64,000 nt of DNA, from the NCBI RefSeq assembly GCF_036492425.1, contig NZ_AP025292.1, positions 1,860,001 to 1,924,000 on the forward strand, given 5' to 3'. Both the position numbers and the translations under genes were made by a program. Under the pieces are notes generated by a model. It did no database searches. It saw only the letters and a list, made by a program, of their open reading frames with translations, and had not been told where the DNA came from. Numbering within the stretch: the first letter of the stretch is position 1; each line of letters opens with the position of its first letter. Below, piece after piece: positions 9,475 to 17,660 of this stretch. This stretch comes from Persicobacter psychrovividus (GTDB lineage: Bacteria > Bacteroidota > Bacteroidia > Cytophagales > Cyclobacteriaceae).

Positions 9475-11643
9475 TTACAACAACACCCATAAGGCCAAGA
9501 TAAACACCCCACAAAGCATATAAGCAATGATGGATTGTGTTTGTCGCCCTTGCACTTTCCCGAAAGACTTGCCTAATGCAGAAGACAGGTTGGCGGAAAA
9601 ATTAACCAGTCCATCAACAATCCAGATGTCAAGGGTTCGGAAAGCCTGCCCCAATATCACGACCGCAACCCCTATGGCATTAACCACCCATTGGTTGGCC
9701 TGATCGAATTTTCGGAAAACCCGAGAAGCACTCAGGGTTAGTCCGCCGATTGCAACAATGCCTTTGTCAAGCACATTTTTATCAAACCAATGCAGTCGGT
9801 AAGCCCAACGCAGGCTGCGGATCATGAAATGTTTTCGGTAAAAACGATCCATATAAAAATTATTGATCGACAAATACCCCCATCGGCCTTTTGGCCTGCG
9901 ATGACTGTAATCTATGCCGAGTTTACTTACCCGACTATATTTTCGATAGGCATAGCCCAAGCCCAATAATGCCGAAGCCAAGGCCAGTAATGGGACATAC
10001 CAAATCTCCCGCTGACCCGCAATTTGCCAGTCGGCGAGCATCACATTCATTGGCTGATCAACGGCATGATACAACCAGGAAGCGTGTCCATCGAAAGGAT
10101 TCAAGCCGTAAACAAGCCAGACCGATAGCATCGCCAAAAGACCAACAGGCACGGTTTTCTTCCAGGAAGGATCGTGCAGGGAATCGTAACAATTACAGGC
10201 CGCCTGACATTCAACGATCAATCTTGACTTTGACCAAAAAACCAGGTACCACTGTCGAGCCATATAAAAAGCCGTAAGCACAGCGGCTCCAAAACCACTC
10301 AAAGGAACAAACCATGCCCAATATTGCCCGTGGGCACTGAGGTTTTGCGCCCATTCCCAGGAGGCCATAAGAATGGCATCTTTGGACATAAATCCTGAAA
10401 AGAACGGCAGGCCAATCAAGGCGAGTGCACAAATGGTGTATCCCGCATGAATCAGGGGCATCCGCTTGCCGAGGTCACCCATTTGACGCATATCTTGCGG
10501 ATCGAGATGGATACTGATATTCTTCTTTTTACATTCAGCATGAAAATGGTGCATGGCATGAATGACCGCACCAACGGACAGGAATAAACCCGCCTTGAAA
10601 AACGCATGGGTAATCAGGTGAAACAGGGATGCATCGTAGGCACCTACCCCCATGCCCATCACCATATAACCCAACTGCGAGGAGGTAGAATAGGCCAACA
10701 CCCGCTTGATGTCAAATTGGTTCAAGGCCGAAAAGGCTCCCATCATGGCGGTAATGGAACCGATCAGGGCGATCACTATCAATGTTTCAGGCGCCAGCAT
10801 CGGGAAAACCCTCGCCAAAAGGAAAATCCCTGCGGCAACCATGGTTGCGGCGTGGATTAATGCAGAAACAGGCGTTGGCCCCTGCATGGCATCAGGCAAC
10901 CAGACTTGCAAAGGAAACTGCGCCGATTTACCGACTGTCCCCATGAATATCCCCAGCCCACCGAGAATTAACCACGTGGAAGGGATTTGTGCCAAAACTG
11001 ACGCATTGCTGAAAAGGGCGGTGAGTTCCTGAAAATTAAGGGTATGAAAATAGGCCCAGAAAATCATGATTCCGAAAAGAAAACCCATATCCCCCACCCT
11101 GTTGGTCAGGAATGCTTTACGGTTGGCATTCGCTGCCGAGGGGCGCTCAAACCAAAAACCGATCAGCAAATAAGAAGACAAGCCTACCAGCTCCCAACCC
11201 ATGAAAAGTACCAATAGGTTATCAGCCAGCAGGATGATAAACATACTGAAGGTAAAGAGCCCGAGGAAACTATAATAGCGGGCATAATGTGGCTCGCCTT
11301 TCATGTAGTTCATCGAGAAAATATGCACCAGTAAAGACACCAGGCTGACCACCACCAGCATTACTGCGGTAAGCTGATCAAGCAATAGGCCGATATTGAA
11401 CTGATATTCGCCGACAGAAAACCACGACCACTGTGCTGTAATCACATGGTTGGGAAATACCTGCATGGCGACAAATACCGACATGACCAACGAAATACTG
11501 ACAGCGCTAATGGCCAGTCGGTCACTTTTGGCGCCGAAATAGTCCGAAAAAAAGGCGATCAGCACAAAAGACAGCAAGGGCAGGATCATGGCCAATATCC
11601 CTGCTCCAATGGCCAAAGAATTATATTGAGTTAAGGTTTCCAT
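9475..11643 (-). CDS. nuoL: NADH-quinone oxidoreductase subunit L
   Basis: Large proton-pumping antiporter-like subunit of complex I in the inner membrane, 722 residues with many transmembrane segments. Diagnostic stretches are GWELVGLSSYLLIGFW, TNRVGDMGF, PLQVWLPDAMQGPTPVSALIHAATMVAAG and YSTSSQLGYMVMG, which hold the conserved Glu, Lys and His residues of the antiporter core. The C-terminus contains the long lateral-helix region (about 590-680). Its ATG directly abuts the nuoK stop. The usual following genes nuoM and nuoN are missing: a terminator and then an unrelated gene follow. Confidence 0.97.
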   Translation of the reverse strand: METLTQYNSLAIGAGILAMILPLLSFVLIAFFSDYFGAKSDRLAISAVSISLVMSVFVAMQVFPNHVITAQWSWFSVGEYQFNIGLLLDQLTAVMLVVVSLVSLLVHIFSMNYMKGEPHYARYYSFLGLFTFSMFIILLADNLLVLFMGWELVGLSSYLLIGFWFERPSAANANRKAFLTNRVGDMGFLFGIMIFWAYFHTLNFQELTALFSNASVLAQIPSTWLILGGLGIFMGTVGKSAQFPLQVWLPDAMQGPTPVSALIHAATMVAAGIFLLARVFPMLAPETLIVIALIGSITAMMGAFSALNQFDIKRVLAYSTSSQLGYMVMGMGVGAYDASLFHLITHAFFKAGLFLSVGAVIHAMHHFHAECKKKNISIHLDPQDMRQMGDLGKRMPLIHAGYTICALALIGLPFFSGFMSKDAILMASWEWAQNLSAHGQYWAWFVPLSGFGAAVLTAFYMARQWYLVFWSKSRLIVECQAACNCYDSLHDPSWKKTVPVGLLAMLSVWLVYGLNPFDGHASWLYHAVDQPMNVMLADWQIAGQREIWYVPLLALASALLGLGYAYRKYSRVSKLGIDYSHRRPKGRWGYLSINNFYMDRFYRKHFMIRSLRWAYRLHWFDKNVLDKGIVAIGGLTLSASRVFRKFDQANQWVVNAIGVAVVILGQAFRTLDIWIVDGLVNFSANLSSALGKSFGKVQGRQTQSIIAYMLCGVFILALWVLL

Positions 11644-11931
11644 TTAGTTTAAGTCAAGGTCGATGGAACGCAAATGATGATAAAGCTTAAAAACAATGGC
11701 GAGTGCAATGGCAATTTCTGATACCGCAACCACCATTACAAACATGGTAAACATTTGCCCCGAAAAAGTGGGGTCGTAATGCGAAAAAGCCACCAGATTG
11801 ATATTGGCGGCATTAAGAATCAGCTCAATCCCCATCAGGATAACAATGGCATTTTTCTTCATCAGGACAATCATGATCCCAAGAGAAAACAACAGGGCCG
11901 AAAATATTAATATATGCGCTAATGGAATCAT
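11644..11931 (-). CDS. nuoK: NADH-quinone oxidoreductase subunit K
   Basis: A 95-residue membrane subunit of complex I with three transmembrane helices. The conserved stretch GIELILNAANINLVAFS contains the essential glutamate of helix 2, and VAVSEIAIALAIVF the second conserved glutamate. Length is normal for NuoK (about 100). It starts 4 bases after the nuoH stop and ends next to the nuoL start, so it is tightly coupled within the operon. Confidence 0.97.
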   Translation of the reverse strand: MIPLAHILIFSALLFSLGIMIVLMKKNAIVILMGIELILNAANINLVAFSHYDPTFSGQMFTMFVMVVAVSEIAIALAIVFKLYHHLRSIDLDLN

Positions 11932-11935
11932 TTCA

Positions 11936-13036
11936 TTATATCATTAACATCCGCCAAAAAACGGACAGAACCACCAAAATTAATGTTGCGGGCGTCAGGT
12001 ATTTCCAGGCGAAACTCATCAGCTGATCCACCCGCAAACGAGGATAGGTCCAGCGCACCACCATTTGGAAAAATATCACCACAAAGGCTTTCGACAGCAA
12101 CCAAAAACCACCCCAAAGGTGCCCACTCACACTACCAGGCTGACCGCTTGTCCATTCGGCAAGAGGCCAGGATCCGATATTGGGAAATGGAGTATTCCAG
12201 CTGCCAAAAAACAATACAGCCATCAGAATAGACATCAGCAACATCATGCCGTACTCTCCAAGCATCAGCATGGCAAATTTAAAACCCGAGTATTCCACAT
12301 TGTAACCAGCGATCAGTTCACTTTCCGCTTCGGCAAGGTCGAATGGCGCACGGTTGGCCTCTGCCAGCGAAGCGATGAAGAAAATCACGGCCACAGGAAT
12401 AAGAATCGGCGCCCTGACAATATTCCAGCTTAGAATACCACCAATGCTGGAAACTTCAATGCCCGTGGCTTTAATGCCAAACAAATAGCTGACCTCCTGC
12501 CCGTGGGCCACGGCAAAAATTCCCTGCTGAAAGGATATTGCCTGCAAATCGAGGGTCTGACAAATACAGACGACTGCCAGCACACACATCCCCATAGGCA
12601 CCTCGTAACTGATCAGCTGCGCTACAGATCGCTCAGCACCAAAAAGGGCATATTTATTATTTGCGGCCCATCCCGCCATCAGAATGCCGACAACATCAAA
12701 AGTGATAATGGTCAGTAGGTAAAACAAACCGACCTGCAAACCTGCGCCAGTCCAGTCAGAGGTTAAAGGCAAGACGGCAAACCCACTCAATATTGCAGAA
12801 AACACGATAATTGGTGCAATGGGGAATAGCTTTTTATCAACACGGTCATGGGAAATATCCTCTTTCATCAGGAGTTTCAGCACATCGGCGATGGTCTGCA
12901 AAAGGCCAAACTTACCCGTATCCATTGGGCCCAGGCGATCCTGAATAAATCCTGCAATTTTCCGCTCGGCATAAATTCCCGCTACGGCAAAAGTAAGCAA
13001 CAGCGGAAGGTAAAATAGAAAGGTTGTGATGGTCAT
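11936..13036 (-). CDS. nuoH: NADH-quinone oxidoreductase subunit H
   Basis: Quinone-site membrane subunit of complex I, 366 residues and about eight helices. Signature: AERKIAGFIQDRLGP followed by GLLQTIADVLKLLMKE; later EANRAPFDLAEAESELIAGYNVEYSG, the conserved acidic loop facing the quinone chamber. The ATG at 13036 is used: it overlaps the nuoJ stop as ATGA, a classic coupled start. Open frame further upstream only runs through nuoJ. Its place between nuoJ and nuoK is unusual, since the common order is H-I-J-K. Confidence 0.96.
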   Translation of the reverse strand: MTITTFLFYLPLLLTFAVAGIYAERKIAGFIQDRLGPMDTGKFGLLQTIADVLKLLMKEDISHDRVDKKLFPIAPIIVFSAILSGFAVLPLTSDWTGAGLQVGLFYLLTIITFDVVGILMAGWAANNKYALFGAERSVAQLISYEVPMGMCVLAVVCICQTLDLQAISFQQGIFAVAHGQEVSYLFGIKATGIEVSSIGGILSWNIVRAPILIPVAVIFFIASLAEANRAPFDLAEAESELIAGYNVEYSGFKFAMLMLGEYGMMLLMSILMAVLFFGSWNTPFPNIGSWPLAEWTSGQPGSVSGHLWGGFWLLSKAFVVIFFQMVVRWTYPRLRVDQLMSFAWKYLTPATLILVVLSVFWRMLMI

Positions 13037-13548
13037 CTTGCTCGTTTTGCTAAATATGTCCCTGCGATTAATGCAACCAAAAGCATGACTGCCACCAATT
13101 CGAAAGGTAAAATAAAGTTGGTCATGGTGGCGATACCCAATGCACGAATACTCCCATCGGCAACGGCATCGGCCTGCATCCAGGGACGTTTTGCCCATTC
13201 AAACTGAGAAAACACCAAGCCAAGAAACCCAAAAGTCACCATGCCTAAAATCAGGCTGACCAGCACGTTTTTATTGGCCGTAATGATGGGTTTTCCATTG
13301 AGCCTGTTAGTCAGCATCACCCCAAAAATCATCAGCACCAATATGCCCCCGATATAGATCATGATTTGTGCAATTCCCAAAAAATCAGCCCCCATCAAAA
13401 CAAACAGTGCGGCAACACCAAAAAGGGACACCAACAGCGAAAAAGCTGCGTAAAGTACATTTTTGGCAAAAATAATGGTGATGGCCGACAATAATGTCAG
13501 CCCCATAAATCCATAAAACAGGATTTCATATATCAAATATTGGTTCAT
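13033..13548 (-). CDS. nuoJ: NADH-quinone oxidoreductase subunit J
   Basis: A 171-residue membrane subunit of complex I with five predicted helices. The conserved helix-3 region appears as ALFVLMGADFLGIAQIMIYI, followed by GGILVLMIFGVML. It starts five bases after the nuoI stop and shares ATGA with nuoH. Confidence 0.95.
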   Translation of the reverse strand: MNQYLIYEILFYGFMGLTLLSAITIIFAKNVLYAAFSLLVSLFGVAALFVLMGADFLGIAQIMIYIGGILVLMIFGVMLTNRLNGKPIITANKNVLVSLILGMVTFGFLGLVFSQFEWAKRPWMQADAVADGSIRALGIATMTNFILPFELVAVMLLVALIAGTYLAKRAR

Positions 13549-13553
13549 TAAAT

Positions 13554-15332
13554 TTAATCCTCTTTCGGTTTAGTATTAGGTATTTTTGGCTTAAGCACGG
13601 ACTTTTTTGCTACATTCGTCCCTGAACCGGCCGTTGGAATTTTTGGCTTGGCTACTGCTTTCTTCACGACATTGCTGCCACTCGTTGTCGTTTCAGCGGC
13701 TGAACTCGTCCCACCGATTTTTGGCTTAAGCACGGGCTTTTTAGCCACATTCGTTCCTGAACCTGCCGTTGGAATTTTTGGCTTGGCCACTGCTTTCTTC
13801 GCGACATTGTTACCGCTCGTTGTAGTTTCAGCTGACGAACTCATTCCGCCGATTTTTGGCTTAACCACAGGCTTTTTTGCTACATTCGTTCCTGAACCTG
13901 CCGTTGGAATTTTTGGCTTGGCTACTGGCTTCTTCGCAACATTACTACCGCTCGTTGTCGTTTCAGCGGCTGAACCCGTTCCGTCGATTTTTGGCTTAAG
14001 AACGGGCTTTTTAGCCACATTCGTTCCTGAACCTGCCGTTGGAATTTTTGGCTTGGCCACTGGCTTCTTCACGACATTGCTGCCACTCGTTGTAGTTTCA
14101 GCTGCCGAACCTGCTCCGCCGATTTTTGGCTTAAGAACGGGCTTTTTAGCTACATTCGTTCCTGAACCGGCCGTTGGATTTTTTGGCTTGGCCACTGACT
14201 TCTTCGCGACATTGCTGCCACTCGGTGTAGTTTCAGCTACCGAACCCGCTCCGCCAATTTTTGGCTTAACCACAGGCTTTTTTGCTACATTCGTTCCTGA
14301 TCCGGCCGTTGGGATTTTTGGCTTCGCCACTGCTTTCTTCGCGACATTGCTGCCACTCGGTGTGGTTTCAGCTGCTGAACCTGCACCACCAATTTTTGGC
14401 TTAAGCACGGGCTTTTTGGCCACATTCGTTCCTGAACCTGCCGTTGGAATTTTTGGCTTGGCCACTGCTTTCTTCGCGACATTGCTGCCACTCGGTGTGG
14501 TTTCAGCTGCTGAACCTGCACCACCAATTTTTGGCTTGAGCACGGGCTTTTTGGCCACATTTGTATTTTCTGGCGTTTGTTCATCCGCCTTTTTCATCGC
14601 TGGAATCTGGGGCTTCACAACTTTTTTGGCGGTTGCTGCTGAAGGCACCTTCGGTTTAATTACCGCCTTAGCCGCTGGTTTTGGGATACTCACCTTTGGC
14701 GCTCCCACGGCTTTAGGCTTGATAACCGCCTTGGCTGCAGGCGAAGGTTTCGCTGCTTTGGCTGCCTGCTTTTCCTCCTGCACCTTTTTCCATTTAGCCT
14801 CTGCCTCAAGAATCTCCAAAGGCGTCATGGTTGCAAAAGGCACATTATGCTCTGCAAAATCAAAAGTAGAATAGTCATATTCCGACGTCATGGTCAGACA
14901 TTCGGTAGGACAAACATAAGTACAAAGGCCGCAGAACATACATTTGGCCATATCGATATCAAACTTTGCCAAATGCATCCTGATAGAAGATCCATCAGAC
15001 GTTTTACCAAGTTCCTCCGCAGAGCGTACAGGAACGATATCTATACAATCCACAGGACACACCTTAGCGCACTTATCGCAAACAATACAGTCCTCCTGCT
15101 CCAAATCAAGCTTATATCGCCCATTGATAGGAACCTCCAGTTTTTGATGCGGATATTGTAAAGTTACAAGCCCTTCGTTCTGGTCAAAATACCCCTGTTC
15201 ATCGATCCCACGGTTATCATGAGACTTGGTCGCCTTCACAAAATGGGTCAATGTCAGCCCCATTCCTTCCTTTAAGGTTTTATAGGCATCCTTTATATTT
15301 GTCCAATATTTATTCTTAAAATTTTTACTCAT
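13554..15332 (-). CDS. nuoI: NADH-quinone oxidoreductase subunit I with long Lys/Pro/Ala repeat tail
   Basis: The N-terminal roughly 185 residues are a normal NuoI: two 4Fe-4S ferredoxin motifs at C82/C85/C88/C92 and C131/C134/C137/C141, which pass electrons (clusters N6a and N6b) towards the quinone site. After about residue 185 the protein continues for some 400 residues, first as a degenerate KPK-rich stretch with AAKAVIKPK repeated, then as seven 45-residue repeats (258-572) and a partial eighth ending in KPNTKPKED-like residues. NuoI is normally 150-220 residues long. Each repeat has about eight Lys and one Glu, so the tail is strongly basic and probably disordered, and should be on the cytoplasmic side. 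The frame stays open throughout, with no stops. It is the first gene of the operon, with a divergent gene upstream. Confidence 0.95.
   Translation of the reverse strand: MSKNFKNKYWTNIKDAYKTLKEGMGLTLTHFVKATKSHDNRGIDEQGYFDQNEGLVTLQYPHQKLEVPINGRYKLDLEQEDCIVCDKCAKVCPVDCIDIVPVRSAEELGKTSDGSSIRMHLAKFDIDMAKCMFCGLCTYVCPTECLTMTSEYDYSTFDFAEHNVPFATMTPLEILEAEAKWKKVQEEKQAAKAAKPSPAAKAVIKPKAVGAPKVSIPKPAAKAVIKPKVPSAATAKKVVKPQIPAMKKADEQTPENTNVAKKPVLKPKIGGAGSAAETTPSGSNVAKKAVAKPKIPTAGSGTNVAKKPVLKPKIGGAGSAAETTPSGSNVAKKAVAKPKIPTAGSGTNVAKKPVVKPKIGGAGSVAETTPSGSNVAKKSVAKPKNPTAGSGTNVAKKPVLKPKIGGAGSAAETTTSGSNVVKKPVAKPKIPTAGSGTNVAKKPVLKPKIDGTGSAAETTTSGSNVAKKPVAKPKIPTAGSGTNVAKKPVVKPKIGGMSSSAETTTSGNNVAKKAVAKPKIPTAGSGTNVAKKPVLKPKIGGTSSAAETTTSGSNVVKKAVAKPKIPTAGSGTNVAKKSVLKPKIPNTKPKED
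13617..14561 (-). repeat. Seven tandem 135-bp repeats inside nuoI
   Basis: Seven consecutive in-frame units of exactly 135 bases (7 x 135 = 945). Each encodes 45 residues made of two half-units that both begin NV(A/V)KK and contain a K-P-K motif: a longer half of 26 (ending ETT(P/T)SGS) and a shorter of 19 (ending PTAGSGT). A partial eighth unit follows to the stop. Units differ at a few positions, for example PVL/PVV, SAAETTP/SAAETTT and KAV/KPV/KSV. Confidence 0.97.
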
Positions 15333-15460
15333 GGGTATTTTTTGAGAATATTGCGTCTCCAGCCTCCAAAGCTACAAGATCTCGGCACAAAACGCAATCT
15401 GTCCAACTGCTCAGTGTCAGTATTAAGAATTTAAGATACCTAAAATCTATTGCGAATGCG

Positions 15461-15488
15461 CAAATTTATATTTTTATAACACCGCAAA
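15461..15488 (-). promoter_or_regulatory. Candidate promoter of the nuo operon
   Basis: On the minus strand TAAATTTG (15468-15461) fits the TAnnTTTG -7 element, with TTTG (15488-15485) sixteen bases upstream as a possible -33 element. That spacing is slightly short of the usual range. It would leave a leader of about 120 bases before nuoI. Confidence 0.35.
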
Positions 15489-15561
15489 TTAAAATTACAT
15501 AAATTTTACACAAACTTACACAGCACAAATTCGATATAAAATTTAATTATATAACCTACTT

Positions 15562-16464
15562 ATGAAAAAAATACTACTCCTTGCTGCACTACTCAGCACT
15601 TCATCTGTATATGCTCAAAATACAACAGCAAATGCAAAAAAAGAGGTACAAAGGCCTCAAAAAGAATGGAAAGTCGGTGGCACGACAGGCATTAATATGT
15701 CTCAGGTGACTTTAAGCAACTGGGCGGCTGGTGGCGACAATTCCATCGCAGGTAATGCCTTCGCCAATGTGTATGCGAATTATTCCCATGAAAAAATTAT
15801 TTGGGGAAACAAGCTGGATGTTGGTTACGGACTGATCCGCAAAGGGAGTTCTGGTCAGGAAAAAACCGAAGACCGCATAGATCTGCTTTCGAGTTTCAGC
15901 CGCCAGATCAAGGACAGCCGATGGTACTATACTGGATTGCTGAACTTCAGAACGCAATTTGCCGATGGTTTCGACTTGAAGGGCGATGACCCTACCAAAC
16001 GAATCTCGACATTTATGGCACCTGGTTACCTGGAATTTTCTGCGGGTACTACCTATATCATTAAAGATTTATTCAGTCTGTACCTTGGGCCTATCGCCAC
16101 GAAAACCACCTTTGTAATGGATGATGAATTATCTAACCAAGGGGCGTTTGGTGTTCAGAAAGGCGATAATTACCGTTTTGAAGTGGGGGCAAACGTCAGG
16201 TTCCAGTTCAAAAAAGATGTGGCTAAAAATGTCACCTTTCAATTAAATGGTAACTTCTTCTCCAATTACCGCGAGAATCCTCAAAATATTGATGTAAACC
16301 TGGATGCTTTACTCGACCTGAAAGTAAACGACTGGCTTTCTGCCAACATTTCGGTGCAAACCATTTATGATGACGATATCAAAATCAACGACATGGGGCC
16401 ACGCCTGCAATACAAACACGTGATGGCCATTGGCTTGGTGTACAAATTTAAAAACCACCAATAA
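15562..16464 (+). CDS. DUF3078 domain-containing protein
   Basis: A 300-residue protein with a type I signal peptide (LLLAALLSTSSVYAQ). The body matches the DUF3078 pattern: WKVGGTTGINMSQVTLSNWAAGG near the N-terminus, then alternating amphipathic strands with many aromatic residues (KLDVGYGLIRKG, RWYYTGLLNFRTQF, YKHVMAIGLVYKFK). This suggests a small outer-membrane beta-barrel or a barrel-like protein. Function unknown. Divergent from the nuo operon and followed by a strong terminator. Confidence 0.85.
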   Translation: MKKILLLAALLSTSSVYAQNTTANAKKEVQRPQKEWKVGGTTGINMSQVTLSNWAAGGDNSIAGNAFANVYANYSHEKIIWGNKLDVGYGLIRKGSSGQEKTEDRIDLLSSFSRQIKDSRWYYTGLLNFRTQFADGFDLKGDDPTKRISTFMAPGYLEFSAGTTYIIKDLFSLYLGPIATKTTFVMDDELSNQGAFGVQKGDNYRFEVGANVRFQFKKDVAKNVTFQLNGNFFSNYRENPQNIDVNLDALLDLKVNDWLSANISVQTIYDDDIKINDMGPRLQYKHVMAIGLVYKFKNHQ

Positions 16465-16481
16465 GCCTTCCTGATCTTCAG

Positions 16482-16520
16482 AAAAACCACTAATTTTAAA
16501 CTTCAATTAGTGGTTTTTTT
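16482..16520 (+). terminator. Terminator after the DUF3078 gene
   Basis: Arms AAAACCACTAATT (from 16483) and AATTAGTGGTTTT (from 16505) with a T run up to 16520. The next start codon, at 16521, directly follows the T run. Confidence 0.9.
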
Positions 16521-17297
16521 ATGTTCTTTTTGCTTTCCAAAATCCTCGTTTACGGCATCCAGCCAATTTCATGGATCTTCGTCCTGCTCCTGTTTTCGGT
16601 TTGCCTCCCAAAGTGGCGAAAAAAGGCGTTGATTTTTTCCCTTTTGCTGCTATTCATTTTCGGGAATCAGCCCCTGTTTGATTTCATCAATCTGAAATGG
16701 CAAATAGCACGCCCGTCGCTCGAAGAATTACAGTCCGCTGCTCCCAAAACAGCTATCGTTCTTGGTGGCGCCACCCTGACGGGGAGACAACCCTACAGAC
16801 TGACCTCCTTTAATCAGGCTGCCGACAGGATCACGCAGGCGGTACAATTGTATCGGATGGGTGTGATTGACCACATTATTTTCACGGGTGGTAATGGGCA
16901 TCTCCAAAAAATCGATGGGGAGCCAAGTGAAGCTGCCCAAAGTCTGCAATTTCTTTTGGACTGCAACATTCCCCGTTCCGCCATACTATTGGAGGATCAG
17001 TCAAGAAACACTTTCGAGAATGCGCTTTTGACCAAAAAAATCATCGATCAGCACGCCTCCTTCAAGCACAAAAATTACTTGTTAATTACTTCAGCCTTCC
17101 ATATGCGTCGCTCGGTCGCCTGTTTCAAAAAACAAAATATCAACACTGTACCCTTCAGCGTTCATTATTTGACTTCAGACCGAGATTTTATGGTGCAAGA
17201 ATATGTATTGCCCAATGCAGAAACGCTGACCCAATGGAATATGATCATCAAAGAATGGATTGGCTTTGCGGCTTATAAGGTGAAGGGGTATGTATAA
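16521..17297 (+). CDS. YdcF/ElyC-family (DUF218) membrane protein
   Basis: A 258-residue protein with two N-terminal transmembrane helices (about 8-28 and 36-52) and a soluble DUF218 domain. Family motifs: AIVLGGATL, IIFTGGNGHL, EDQSRNTFENA and LLITSAFHMRRS. Members such as ElyC and SanA affect cell-envelope integrity and peptidoglycan synthesis under stress; the reaction is not firmly known. The ATG immediately follows the T run of the preceding terminator, so its own promoter is not obvious; it may rely on read-through or a promoter inside the DUF3078 gene. Confidence 0.85.
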   Translation: MFFLLSKILVYGIQPISWIFVLLLFSVCLPKWRKKALIFSLLLLFIFGNQPLFDFINLKWQIARPSLEELQSAAPKTAIVLGGATLTGRQPYRLTSFNQAADRITQAVQLYRMGVIDHIIFTGGNGHLQKIDGEPSEAAQSLQFLLDCNIPRSAILLEDQSRNTFENALLTKKIIDQHASFKHKNYLLITSAFHMRRSVACFKKQNINTVPFSVHYLTSDRDFMVQEYVLPNAETLTQWNMIIKEWIGFAAYKVKGYV

Positions 17298-17604
17298 GGT
17301 TTATCTACGGAGGTTGCTGAATCACTGAAACTCGAACAATAGCGCTACAACCCGTAAACAACACACGCTATTATTGGAGGGCTCCTTCATCAAAAAGAAT
17401 AGAAAGTAATTTTGTGGATTTGCGATGGGCGACATCCAACTTCCGCAATAAAAAAATCCGTGGAAATCTGCTTGATCTATGGACAATAAAAATTGTGCGA
17501 TAATTTAAGTCTTGCACCAGTCGGTTGTTTCAACCCTATTTCAAACTTGAAAATTTCGGCCTCATCAAGCTTTATGACCTTAATGTAAAACACCAATAAC
17601 AGAA
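17298..17604. other. Intergenic stretch without a convincing gene
   Basis: No credible coding sequence. It contains AAATCTGC-TTGATCTATGGAC at 17464-17484, which matches 18 of 21 positions of the end of the intergenic element at 56093-56113, so it may hold a decayed copy of that element. A shared terminator follows. Confidence 0.5.
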
Positions 17605-17636
17605 AAGGGCTTGGCACATCACCAAACCCTTTTTTA
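17603..17636. terminator. Bidirectional terminator between the YdcF-like gene and GH15
   Basis: Arms AAGGG-C-TTGG and CCAA-A-CCCTT with a loop of about seven bases, flanked by A and T runs. It lies between two convergent genes. Confidence 0.75.
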
Positions 17637-17660
17637 TTCATTATCACCGCAATTGTTCTT

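Noticed and set aside
13648-14874. Long open frame of 408 codons on the plus strand opposite the nuoI repeats
   Set aside because: It is made of the same 135-bp units read on the other strand (repeated FGLxTGFxATF pattern), so its openness follows from the repeat composition. The nuoI frame has the domain evidence.
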